Shown here: positions 1 to 6,178 of the stretch, piece after piece
Numbering within the stretch: position 1 is the stretch's first letter
Layout of the letters: the number at the start of each line of letters is the position of its first letter
Assembly (NCBI GenBank): GCA_012515455.1
Contig: JAAYYJ010000143.1
Location: forward strand, 1-7,388
From: Oligosphaeraceae bacterium
GTDB taxonomy: Bacteria; Verrucomicrobiota; Lentisphaeria; Oligosphaerales; Oligosphaeraceae
DNA: 7,388 nt
Direction: 5' to 3'
Notes under the pieces: model-generated
What the model was told of the DNA's origin: nothing
Databases searched by the model: none
The model's input: only the letters and a program-made list of their open reading frames with translations
Translations under genes and position numbers: made by a program

Positions 1-2
1 AT

Positions 3-443
3 CTGCGGCGTTTCCTGAAATCGCACAACCCCCAAGCCAAGATCATCGAGTGCAACCACGAGCCGCGCTATTTGCAGGATGTCAATGACCGCGCCCTGCG
101 GCTGGATTTAGCCTCTCTGTCCGGCCGACGCGTGGCCGCCATCAGCGCCATTGCGGTCCCCACCAGCTTTGAGCAATACCTGGAGTCGTTGGAGGCTACG
201 GTGGTGTACCGCAAACGCTACGTCGATCACCATCGCTATCATCCGGATGAGCTGGCGGATTTCTGCCGCCGGGGGCGGCAGGCCGGGGCGGAATTCCTGC
301 TGACCACGGAGAAAGACGCGGTGCGTCTGCCGATTCTGCCGGCCGGCCATCTGCCTTTTTTCTTTCTCCGGGTCGAGATCGTAATTCTGAAGGGGCAGGA
401 GTATCTGGATCACTGCATTTCCCAGATTTGCCTGGGCTGGTAG
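3..443 (+). CDS. lpxK: Tetraacyldisaccharide 4'-kinase LpxK, C-terminal part (5' end outside window)
   Basis: LpxK phosphorylates the 4' position of the tetraacyldisaccharide precursor of lipid A at the cytoplasmic face of the inner membrane, the sixth step of the Raetz pathway. The open frame runs from the window edge to a TAG stop and gives about 146 residues, under half of a normal LpxK (roughly 320-350 residues), so the nucleotide-binding N-terminus lies upstream. Family landmarks are visible in order: an AISAIAVPTSFEQYL segment matching the LpxK 'GIANPxxF' region, the DHHRYHPDEL motif, TTEKDAVRLP, and a closing beta strand FFFLRVEIVIL. The first in-frame ATG (72) is internal and not the true start. 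It indicates an organism that makes lipid A. The downstream gene is 193 bases away and probably a separate unit. Confidence 0.93.
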   Translation: MRRFLKSHNPQAKIIECNHEPRYLQDVNDRALRLDLASLSGRRVAAISAIAVPTSFEQYLESLEATVVYRKRYVDHHRYHPDELADFCRRGRQAGAEFLLTTEKDAVRLPILPAGHLPFFFLRVEIVILKGQEYLDHCISQICLGW

Positions 444-472
444 GCGCCGACCCGCGCGCTGCCCGGAGCAGT

Positions 473-492
473 GCTGGCAGAGTCTTGCCAGC
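473..492 (+). other. Small hairpin downstream of lpxK
   Basis: Perfect 7-bp inverted repeat, GCTGGCA (473-479) and TGCCAGC (486-492), with a 6-base loop, 30 bases after the lpxK stop. No T-run follows directly; the nearest runs (about 530-545) are nearly 40 bases away. It is therefore not a canonical intrinsic terminator, but it could protect the lpxK mRNA 3' end. The rest of the 444-636 gap shows only the weak promoter candidate listed separately. Confidence 0.35.
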
Positions 493-566
493 CCGCAGCC
501 GGGGAGAAGATACCACTGCAATTGCGCCGTTTTTAACGTTTTTCCGCTGATTTTCAGTGCTGCTGT

Positions 567-594
567 TTGTAAAGATTGATTTTCAGAATACACT
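567..594 (+). promoter_or_regulatory. Weak sigma-70-type promoter candidate for the membrane protein gene
   Basis: TTGTAA (567-572) and TACACT (589-594), separated by 16 bases, each match four of six positions of the -35 and -10 consensus. Transcription would start near 601, after the ATG at 595 and upstream of the ATG at 637. This agrees with the ribosome-binding-site evidence for the 637 start. The match is weak and is inferred from sequence alone. Confidence 0.28.
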
Positions 595-636
595 ATGACA
601 ATGACTTGGATTGTGTTTTTTTTGAGGAGTTCGCTG

Positions 637-2445
637 ATGCTGTTGGACCATAAATTCTTGTCTGGTGCCGCTAGAATTGCAGTTCTTGCACTGTTGTTGC
701 CACTGATTCTGCCGGCTGCGGTTCCTCCCGGGGCGCAATCTGCGCTACGGGTGCAGTCCATCTCGGCTGCCTGCGAGAGTGTTTTTCAGGCTGCTCAAGG
801 GCAGATCCGCGAGGATGCTCTGCTGCAGGAGGTCCGGAAGTCACTTTCCGGGGGGCTGGACATTCCCACCCCCACCCGGACGCCGATTGATGAGTTTATG
901 TTCGAGGATTTGGCTGAGAAGGAGCTTCTGCGCCGCTCAGTGCAAGCCTTCCCTCTGCCGGATCAGGCGGGACTGACCGCCCTGGCTGAGAAGGAGTACC
1001 CGCTTTACAAACGCGGTGACCAAGTCCGCATTGTGCATAAATTGAATCCCTTCTCGGTCGGAGTCACCAGCGGAATATTGTACGAAGCCAGAAATGGCGT
1101 GATCCGGGTCGGCAATAAATCCATCCGGCTCCGGGATATGCTGGGAATCACCGACAACGAGCGCGAAGCCCTGAAATTTGATGAACCCGGCACGCTCCGG
1201 CGGCGTGAGGAGTTCATCCAAGAGTTGCGCACCAGCACCGAGGCCAAGAGGATAGCCTGGCGCGAAGAGAACAGCGCCGCGGTTTTTGCCGAGGTCAAAA
1301 AAAAGTGCGGCGAGCAGAACGAGCGCATGGGCTTTACCTATCTCGACGATGAATGGCTGAATGAAAATGACCTGTATCAGAGGGTGGTCAGCAATTCCTT
1401 CAACCGGCTCATGGCAAAAAAGAATTTCGAGTACGCACAGAATATCAAGCACCAGGAGGATGTCCTGCTGGGGCAACTGGAGGTCCGGGCTGCGGCTGAC
1501 CGACTGTCCCCGCCCGGGCAGCATATCAGCCCCGCGGATGAGATCAACCGTCGCCAGCAGACCAAGCTGGCGCGAGCGGCGGCTGAGGAGCAAGCCCGGC
1601 AACTGGCGCAGCAGAAGAAAGCCGAGGCGGAAGCCCTCCTGGCAGAGGAGAAGGCAGCCAAGCAGCGTGCTCTGGCGGAGGCCGAAGCGGCCCGCAAACA
1701 GGCGGAGCTGGAGGCGCAGGGGGTAGACATTAAGACGGACTTTCAGCCTGGAGAGGTGGGGGCAATCTCGCCCCTGATGATTGCTGCGCTGGCACTGCTG
1801 ATAGTCGCAGTGCTGGCGGGGATTATCATCTGGCGCCGCAAGGCCAGTGACGAAATCGACGTGGCGAAATTTTTTGTTGGCAAGGGCCGGGTGCAGAAGG
1901 AGTTCTGGGCCCGGGTGGAAGCAGACCCCGAGCATTTCAAGTATGTGGCTTATATGTTTCCCAATCTGAGCGAGGCCAGTTCGGCCTTGAGCAAGCTCTC
2001 GTATATTTTCACCGACAAGGACGGGAACCTGAATTGCAAGCGAGAGTTGCATTTTGGGGTTTATCCGCACCAGGGCATGGCGGTCTGCTTTGTGGGTGGG
2101 GAGAAGCTAAATTATGCCTGCTGGCGGGAGGCCTCCGCCGTCTTGCCTGAGCTGCCGAATGCGACGTACTTCAAAGTCAGCACTGAGCCGGAGGTGATGT
2201 TGGAGCTTCCTGACGTCGAGGCACTGAATAAGGACAGCGCTCTGCAGATCATTTCCCTGGGCATCGAAGATGTGACCAACGAGAGCGGCGAGTTCAGCCG
2301 CTGCTTCAAGTACAGCGCTGGCAGTAAAGAGCAGGCTCTGGAATTCCTGGGCAAATCCGAGGTCAAGGAAGATGGTATCGTCATCCATGTCGAGACCCCG
2401 GAGGGAATCTTCGGCAAGGATATCAACGGTATCTTCGAAGCGTAG
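637..2445 (+). CDS. Unrecognised 602-residue single-span membrane protein with signal peptide, helical stalk and cytoplasmic domain
   Basis: I do not recognise this family. The frame is open from ATG 595, but ATG 637 is preferred: GAGGAG (624-629) lies 7 bases upstream and translation then begins directly with a signal peptide (charged start, hydrophobic core at about residues 14-28, possible cleavage near 28 or 35). Residues ~121-180 contain a beta-rich segment (YKRGDQVRIVHKL ... GILYEA ... GVIRVGNKSIRLRDM) that resembles a small SH3-like barrel. Residues ~303-361 are almost entirely Ala, Glu, Gln, Lys and Arg, as in a long helix or coiled coil. A single membrane span (~377-399) is followed by WRRK, placing the remaining ~200 residues in the cytoplasm. 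The protein ends in ETPEGIFGKDINGIFEA. By the positive-inside rule this is a type I protein: periplasmic sensor or stalk, cytoplasmic effector or anchor. It converges with gspH, so it is not in that operon. It is surely coding; its function is unknown. Confidence 0.88.
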   Translation: MLLDHKFLSGAARIAVLALLLPLILPAAVPPGAQSALRVQSISAACESVFQAAQGQIREDALLQEVRKSLSGGLDIPTPTRTPIDEFMFEDLAEKELLRRSVQAFPLPDQAGLTALAEKEYPLYKRGDQVRIVHKLNPFSVGVTSGILYEARNGVIRVGNKSIRLRDMLGITDNEREALKFDEPGTLRRREEFIQELRTSTEAKRIAWREENSAAVFAEVKKKCGEQNERMGFTYLDDEWLNENDLYQRVVSNSFNRLMAKKNFEYAQNIKHQEDVLLGQLEVRAAADRLSPPGQHISPADEINRRQQTKLARAAAEEQARQLAQQKKAEAEALLAEEKAAKQRALAEAEAARKQAELEAQGVDIKTDFQPGEVGAISPLMIAALALLIVAVLAGIIIWRRKASDEIDVAKFFVGKGRVQKEFWARVEADPEHFKYVAYMFPNLSEASSALSKLSYIFTDKDGNLNCKRELHFGVYPHQGMAVCFVGGEKLNYACWREASAVLPELPNATYFKVSTEPEVMLELPDVEALNKDSALQIISLGIEDVTNESGEFSRCFKYSAGSKEQALEFLGKSEVKEDGIVIHVETPEGIFGKDINGIFEA

Positions 2446-2498
2446 GAACTGCCCCCGGCAACAATTATCCGAGCTGCAGGAGCGACAGCAGGCAGCAG

Positions 2499-2521
2499 GG
2501 CGGATATTATGCTATCCCGCC
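2499..2521. other. Imperfect hairpin between convergent genes
   Basis: GGCGGATA (2499-2506) pairs with TATCCCGCC (2513-2521), with one bulged base and a 6-base loop. It lies 53 bases after the stop of the 602-residue gene and 91 bases past the gspH stop. There is no T-run on either strand, so an intrinsic terminator is not supported. It may act as a 3' end stabiliser for either transcript. Confidence 0.35.
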
Positions 2522-2522
2522 A

Positions 2523-2547
2523 GGGCTGGGTGGGGGGCTGGGTGGGG
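2523..2547 (+). other. G-quadruplex-type motif built from two copies of a 13-mer
   Basis: GGGCTGGGTGGGG occurs twice with a 12-base period (2523-2535 and 2535-2547, sharing one G). Together they give runs of at least three G separated by loops of 1-2 bases, which satisfies the classical G3+N1-7 quadruplex rule with tracts to spare. It lies in the spacer between convergent genes, on the strand that would be in the 3' UTR of the 602-residue protein mRNA. Confidence 0.6.
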
Positions 2548-2611
2548 TCGGGAGCCGGACGGCGTCTGCCTCACACTCGCTGGGGAGGGACGGTCAGCAC
2601 CGCTGCCGCCC

Positions 2612-3136
2612 TCAGTCTTCGGCATAGATATTCGCCCGGGCGGTGATATTGTCCACCACCAGGCGGAAACGCGAGTTATGGCTGCTGAAGTACAGCTGTG
2701 GGCCGCTGGCCTGTCCGTCCGGAAAGAACGAGAACACGATTCGTCCTTCGGAATTATAATTCTCCGGTTCAGCCTGCCACTCGATGGAGTCTGACAGCGT
2801 GTAGGTGTCTTTGGCGGAGATGAATATCGGTGTGCGGCTGTTGCTGTCCTCAACCTTAGGCATGGGCGGTCGCCATTCCTGGCTCAGGGAATCGCTGCTG
2901 GCGCTCACGGTTAATAGAGATGTTTCCGGGTCCAGGGTCAGGTTGAGTGCCTGGCCGGTGGCCCGCGCCCGTGCTGAGGACTCGGCAAAGACCTGCCGGA
3001 TTTCGCTCAAGGTCCTCTCAGTGCTGATCTTCCTGGGAATGCGCAGAAATCTGGGCAGGGCGACGGCGGACACCAGGCCCAGAATCAGGATCACCACCAG
3101 CATCTCAATCAATGTATAGGTGCGTCTCATCGCCAT
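2612..3136 (-). CDS. gspH: GspH-like minor pseudopilin of a type II secretion-like system
   Basis: Minor pseudopilin, 174 residues, that would sit near the tip of the pseudopilus in the inner membrane and periplasm. The N-terminus MAMRRT/YTLIEMLVVILILG is a class III prepilin signal: a short basic leader, Glu at mature position 5 (residue 11), then one hydrophobic helix. Residue -1 is Thr instead of the usual Gly. Near the C-terminus, FFPDGQASGPQLYF and FRLVVDNITARANI match the strand pattern typical of GspH/FimT proteins (F-x-PDG-x-x-S ... vd-x-xTGr). Start 3136 (or the ATG two codons on, 3130) gives a normal leader; the frame is open further upstream but overlaps gspG there. No convincing Shine-Dalgarno sequence precedes either ATG. 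It is the last gene of the cluster, 70 bases after the gspG stop. FimT or another minor pseudopilin is the main alternative name. Confidence 0.85.
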   Translation of the reverse strand: MAMRRTYTLIEMLVVILILGLVSAVALPRFLRIPRKISTERTLSEIRQVFAESSARARATGQALNLTLDPETSLLTVSASSDSLSQEWRPPMPKVEDSNSRTPIFISAKDTYTLSDSIEWQAEPENYNSEGRIVFSFFPDGQASGPQLYFSSHNSRFRLVVDNITARANIYAED

Positions 3137-3170
3137 AGTCGGTGCGGGACGGGATTCGGCTGCCAGCGCC

Positions 3171-3186
3171 TGCCGGTCTGCCGGTC
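3171..3186. repeat. 8-base tandem duplication in the gspG-gspH spacer
   Basis: TGCCGGTC occurs twice in direct succession (3171-3178 and 3179-3186). The spacer also holds a GCGGCCGC palindrome at 3199-3206, next to the gspG stop codon. This is probably slippage in a short intercistronic gap; no function is evident. Confidence 0.5.
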
Positions 3187-3206
3187 TTCTGCTGGCTGGC
3201 GGCCGC

Positions 3207-3635
3207 TCAGTTCCAGCAGGACAGGTCACTGGCATCGCCGTCACCGCCGCTGGCTTTGTCGGAACCCAGGCTGATGATGTCAAAATCCTGGTCATCGCCG
3301 GGGTAGCGGTATTGGAACTCCTGGTCCCAGGAGTCCTTGGGGATGGTCTTGGCGTCCAGATACGGCCCGTCCCATTTGTCTTGGCCGGGATTGACCAGCA
3401 GGTCCTCCAGCTTGCTCGGATATTCTGAGACATCCATCCGGAAATCCAGCACTGCATTTTTCAGATTGACCAGCTGCGCCTTGGTGGTGTTGACCTTGGC
3501 TTTGTCCAGCCGGCGGGTCAGATTCGGGCCGACCAGTGCGGCCAGCATGCCGATAATCACCACCACAATCATAATTTCGATCAGGGTGAATGGCCGGCGG
3601 ACGGCCTGCCGGGACAGCGCTTTTCTCATTTTCAT
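3207..3635 (-). CDS. gspG: GspG major pseudopilin
   Basis: Major subunit of the type II secretion pseudopilus, 142 residues, matching the usual size. The leader MKMRKALSRQAVRRP ends before FTLIEIMIVVVIIGMLAALVGP. Glu20 is mature Glu5, and the residue before the cut is Pro15 where most homologues have Gly. The body follows the GspG plan: EYPSKLEDLL (YP-T/S region), DKWDGPYLD, IPKDSWDQEFQYRYPG (usually DPWG..Y.Y), and the C-terminal DIISLGSDKASGGDGDASDLSCW, which corresponds to the calcium-binding loop 'SLGaDg..GGeg...DI..W'. The ATG at 3635 has AGGA five bases upstream, better spaced than the ATG at 3629. The gene lies between gspF (71 bases upstream, with a strong hairpin in the gap) and gspH (70 bases downstream). 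Confidence 0.95.
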   Translation of the reverse strand: MKMRKALSRQAVRRPFTLIEIMIVVVIIGMLAALVGPNLTRRLDKAKVNTTKAQLVNLKNAVLDFRMDVSEYPSKLEDLLVNPGQDKWDGPYLDAKTIPKDSWDQEFQYRYPGDDQDFDIISLGSDKASGGDGDASDLSCWN

Positions 3636-3668
3636 AGTGGTCCTTTAGCTTGTGAAGAAATGTATCCT

Positions 3669-3692
3669 GCAGGCCCGGGAAAGCGGGCCTGC
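3669..3692 (-). other. Intercistronic hairpin between gspF and gspG
   Basis: Perfect 9-bp GC-rich inverted repeat, GCAGGCCCG (3669-3677) and CGGGCCTGC (3684-3692), with a 6-base loop. In the gspF-to-gspG transcript it lies 15 bases after the gspF stop and is followed by AGGATACATTTC, not a U-run, so it is not a canonical terminator. Such hairpins often mark RNA processing and 3' end protection in polycistronic mRNA. Partial termination is possible. It may help GspG, the major subunit, to be made at a different level from GspF. Confidence 0.6.
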
Positions 3693-3706
3693 GCCGTACT
3701 GCAGCA

Positions 3707-4903
3707 TTATACCGTCCCCTGCATATCCATAATGGCCATGAACATCAGCAGGACAATCAGGCCGACCCCCAGCCCCAGCAGGATAATCACCAGGGGCTCA
3801 AACAGACTGAGCAGCCGTTTGACCTGGCGGCGCAGGTCGGTCTCATAACGGTCCGCCACGCGTTCCAGCATCGTTTCTACTGCCCCGGTCTCTTCGCCCA
3901 CGGCAATCATCCGCAGCATCAAGGTCGGGATGTATTTGCTGTTGCCCAGAGCAGAGGACATCCGCTGCCCCTGGCGCAGCTCTCCCGAGAGCTCCAGGAG
4001 GGAATTTTTGATGGCGGTGTTCTGCACCACCCGGTTGGCGATACTGACGGTGTTGAGCAGGTGCACACCGCTGCGCATCAGGATGGCCATAGTGCGGCAG
4101 AGGCGAGAGAGATTGGAGTACAGCACCAGTTTGTCGAGGATCGGACAACGCAGAATCCATTGGTCATACATTTTCCGGACAGGGCCATTTTCCTGCCGGA
4201 GCTGCAGGAGCAGGGCGACTGCGCCTGCCAGCAGCAGCGGCAACAGCCACCAGTACCCCTGCACAAAAGCCGATACCGACAACAGCAATGCCGTGGCGGT
4301 GGACTCAATGCCGGCGCCGCTCAGGGCCACTGCGAATTTGGGCACTATTACGCCCAGGACAAAGAACAGCATCAGGATGCCGGACAAAGCGATGAAAGCC
4401 GGATACACGGAAGCGGAGACGATAAACGCTTTCAGTTCCTGGCTCTCCATCAGAAAACGCCGCAATTCCGCCATCACTTGGGGCAGAGCGCCGGCTTCTT
4501 CGCCGGCTTGCACCACCCCGGCATACAATTGCGGGAAAGCCCGCCCGCGTTCCCGGATCAAGTCGGAGAGCTTGCGGCCCTCATGCAGCCCGCGCCGCAG
4601 TTCTGCGGCGGTGTCGGACAGGGCCTGGTTGTCGTTGCTTTCGCCGATAATGGTCAAGGCGCGTTCCAGCGGGATGCTGGCTTCCAGCAACGGTACCAGG
4701 CGGTCGGTGAATTCGACCACATCCAGCTTGGCTCCGAAGAGGCTGACGTGCCGGCTGCTCTCGCTGCCTTCGCCCAGGAATTGCAAGGGCATCAGTCCGC
4801 GGCGCTGGATTCTGCGGGCAGCATCAGCCTGGGAGTCGCCTTCGATCAGCAGCTCGCTGCTTTTGCCGCTATTGTCGATGACCTTATATTTGAAAAGAGG
4901 CAT
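3707..4903 (-). CDS. gspF: GspF-type inner-membrane platform protein
   Basis: 398 residues, the normal length for the polytopic platform protein of type II secretion and type IV pilus systems, which links the cytoplasmic ATPase to pseudopilus assembly. MPLFKYKVIDNSGK is the standard GspF/PilC opening, followed by the two tandem T2SSF domains at about 65-190 and 262-390. Each has its signature turn: AGEEAG at 133-138 and VGEETG at 335-340. Membrane segments are at about 169-189, 206-234 and 369-392, with LFEP before the last. The ATG at 4903 was chosen because it begins the conserved domain; the open frame runs on to 4996 but that part overlaps the preceding gene and has no family resemblance. 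No clear Shine-Dalgarno sequence is seen at 4903, so coupling to the upstream gene (stop 31 bases away) is likely. The partner ATPase GspE and secretin GspD are absent from the window. Confidence 0.95.
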   Translation of the reverse strand: MPLFKYKVIDNSGKSSELLIEGDSQADAARRIQRRGLMPLQFLGEGSESSRHVSLFGAKLDVVEFTDRLVPLLEASIPLERALTIIGESNDNQALSDTAAELRRGLHEGRKLSDLIRERGRAFPQLYAGVVQAGEEAGALPQVMAELRRFLMESQELKAFIVSASVYPAFIALSGILMLFFVLGVIVPKFAVALSGAGIESTATALLLSVSAFVQGYWWLLPLLLAGAVALLLQLRQENGPVRKMYDQWILRCPILDKLVLYSNLSRLCRTMAILMRSGVHLLNTVSIANRVVQNTAIKNSLLELSGELRQGQRMSSALGNSKYIPTLMLRMIAVGEETGAVETMLERVADRYETDLRRQVKRLLSLFEPLVIILLGLGVGLIVLLMFMAIMDMQGTV

Positions 4904-4934
4904 AGTTTGGGTCTGGGGTCTTGAGGGATGGTGT

Positions 4935-5372
4935 TTATGCTTCCCCGGCGTTTGGCGCCGACGGCTGCTCCTCGCTGCTCTCGCGCAGGGTGACAATCAA
5001 CGGCCGCATCATCAGCGGGATATCATCAACAAGCACCTTCAGCCAGTACAGCCCGGCCAGCGGGAACTTAACCGCCCGGAGCTGAAAAACCATATCCAGG
5101 ACCTGCTGCGGATTCTCCAGCTTGACTTTGCCCTTCACGGAAAAAATCGGGTTTTCCAGGGCGTCATTGGCGCACATCACCTCGCAGGAATACTCGCCGC
5201 AGCCGCCGGACAGGGATACCAACAACGACAGCGACGCATGCACGCAGGGCAGACGGGTGACATTTAATTGACCAAACAGCCCGATCAGGGATTTCTTGCC
5301 GCTGCGGCGGTCTTCGATGATGGTATCGCAGGCCAGCAGGGCCAGGCCGATAGGCATTTCTCGGTATGGCAT
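4935..5372 (-). CDS. Small cytoplasmic protein resembling the DUF6941 family
   Basis: 145 residues with no signal peptide or membrane span. The pattern PIGLALLACDTIIEDR..GKKSLIGLFGQLNV...PCVHASLSLLVSLSGG, then alternating beta strands (GEYSCEVMC, PIFSVKGKVKL, FQLRAVKFPLAGLYWLKVLVDD) and RPLIVTL, resembles from memory the all-beta DUF6941 proteins of unknown function ('lCD.vi.D..tGK.sliG.F'). This assignment could not be checked by search. ATG 5372 is preferred, with GAGGG 4 bases upstream; ATG 5357 also begins at the conserved part but has a poor ribosome site. The acidic, Pro/Ala-rich tail (ESSEEQPSAPNAGEA) is probably disordered. It lies 31 bases before gspF on the same strand and probably heads that operon, but nothing in its sequence shows a role in secretion. 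Confidence 0.8.
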   Translation of the reverse strand: MPYREMPIGLALLACDTIIEDRRSGKKSLIGLFGQLNVTRLPCVHASLSLLVSLSGGCGEYSCEVMCANDALENPIFSVKGKVKLENPQQVLDMVFQLRAVKFPLAGLYWLKVLVDDIPLMMRPLIVTLRESSEEQPSAPNAGEA

Positions 5373-5469
5373 TTCGCCCTCAAGGTTAAGGAAGTGAAAC
5401 TCCTGCTTGATACCAGTGGCCGGGGCTGGAGTGCACCGGAGTCGATAGCCATTAAACGGTTACTTAGAC

Positions 5470-5475
5470 AATATA
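5470..5475 (-). promoter_or_regulatory. Possible -10 element upstream of the DUF6941-like gene and gsp cluster
   Basis: TATATT on the minus strand, in the most AT-rich stretch of the 170-base gap after gmhB, about 98 bases before the 5372 start codon. No good -35 box is seen at 16-18 bases. It is a weak candidate for the promoter of the DUF6941-like, gspF, gspG, gspH unit. Confidence 0.22.
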
Positions 5476-5500
5476 TTACTGATTTGGGTTTCTTCACCCC

Positions 5501-5533
5501 GGGACAGGATTTTTTTGCCGTGTTTTCCTGCCC
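5501..5533 (-). other. Hairpin after gmhB
   Basis: GGGACAGGA (5501-5509) and TCCTGCCC (5526-5533) form an 8-bp stem with one bulged base and a 16-base loop that contains the T/A-runs. It lies 10 bases after the gmhB stop in the direction of transcription. No U-run follows the stem on the minus strand, so it may be a 3' end structure or a weak terminator, not a canonical one. Confidence 0.35.
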
Positions 5534-5542
5534 GCTGGCCAG

Positions 5543-6097
5543 TCAGGGCCGGTGCCCGGCATACTGCAGCAGCCACTCTGCTGCTTCCTGAAAATCCCGG
5601 CAGGCCCGGGTGGCCAGCTGGGGATTGGCGGCATTGCGCTCATCGAGCAGCAGCAGCCCCGGGAGGTTGAAATTGGCGGCCAGCTGCATATCGCAGTCGG
5701 AGTCGCCGACCATCGCCGAACGCTGGCGGTCGATGGCGAAATCCCGGCAGGCCATTTCCAGCATTCCGGTCAGGGGCTTGCGGCAGTTGCAGCTGCCGGG
5801 GTTGCTGTCGTGCGGACAATAGTAGTACCCGTCGAGAGTGATGCCACCCCCGGCCAGAAGCTCGCACATCCGGCGATGTACCGCCAGCATTTCCTGTTCA
5901 GTGAAATAGCCGCGGGCGATGCCGGATTGGTTGCTGATCAGAATCAGCAAAAAACCCGCCGCGCGCAATTGCTGCAGGCCGCTCAGCACTGCCGCCGGCA
6001 CCTCGACCAGAGCCGGGTCTTTGATGTAGGGCACTGCTTTGATGATGGTGCCGTCACGGTCTAAAAAGGCCGCAGGCTGTTTGCCGCGGTTATGCAT
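5543..6097 (-). CDS. gmhB: D-glycero-D-manno-heptose 1,7-bisphosphate 7-phosphatase (HAD family)
   Basis: GmhB removes the 7-phosphate from heptose 1,7-bisphosphate in the cytoplasm during synthesis of ADP-heptose for the LPS inner core. The 184-residue length is normal. All HAD motifs are present: FLDRDGT at 11-17 with nucleophile Asp13 and acid/base Asp15, ISNQSGIARG at 54-63, the RKP lysine at 107, and VGDSDCDMQLA at 130-140. The subfamily zinc site is clear: Cys94-Pro-His96 and Cys103-Asn-Cys105 before RKP. The related histidinol-phosphatase domain of HisB shares this fold and zinc site, but the short stand-alone form and the lpxK context favour GmhB. The ATG at 6097 is the only sensible start before motif I; no good Shine-Dalgarno sequence is visible. 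It follows a strong terminator by only about 30 bases, so its own promoter must overlap that terminator or it depends on read-through. Confidence 0.92.
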   Translation of the reverse strand: MHNRGKQPAAFLDRDGTIIKAVPYIKDPALVEVPAAVLSGLQQLRAAGFLLILISNQSGIARGYFTEQEMLAVHRRMCELLAGGGITLDGYYYCPHDSNPGSCNCRKPLTGMLEMACRDFAIDRQRSAMVGDSDCDMQLAANFNLPGLLLLDERNAANPQLATRACRDFQEAAEWLLQYAGHRP

Positions 6098-6126
6098 AAT
6101 AACGGTGCTCGTTTGGGGATGGACGG

Positions 6127-6166
6127 CAAAAAAGAGGCCCGGACTGCAGCCTCGGCGCAGCCCGGG
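6127..6166 (-). terminator. Intrinsic terminator after the LmbE-like gene
   Basis: On the minus strand a 10-bp stem (6166-6157 with 6147-6138; nine Watson-Crick pairs and one G-U) closes a 9-base loop and is followed within four bases by CUCUUUUUU (U-run at 6133-6128). It begins 13 bases after the TAA of the LmbE-like gene. This is the only canonical rho-independent terminator seen in the window, and it separates the LmbE-like unit from gmhB. Confidence 0.85.
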
Positions 6167-6178
6167 ACAACCGGGAGT

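Noticed and set aside
595..636. Earlier ATG codons (595 and 601) for the 602-residue protein
   Set aside because: They add an unusual hydrophobic extension before the signal peptide and lack a ribosome site, whereas ATG 637 has GAGGAG at 7 bases.
108..761. Long minus-strand open frame across lpxK and the downstream gap
   Set aside because: It lies opposite the clear LpxK frame, has no family resemblance and has Arg/Gly/Ala-rich antisense composition.
937..2070. 377-codon minus-strand open frame inside the 602-residue protein gene
   Set aside because: It is antisense to a gene with a good ribosome site, signal peptide and coherent domain layout; the frame is open because of G+C-rich codon bias.
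3137..3457. Upstream extension of the gspH frame
   Set aside because: It overlaps gspG in another frame and would bury the prepilin leader in the middle of the protein.
4904..4996. Upstream extension of the gspF frame
   Set aside because: It overlaps the end of the preceding gene, and MPLFKYKV is the standard GspF start.
3930..5267. 445-codon plus-strand open frame opposite gspF and the DUF6941-like gene
   Set aside because: It runs across two genes on the other strand, one of them an unmistakable GspF, and its translation is low-complexity Ser/Arg-rich without motifs.
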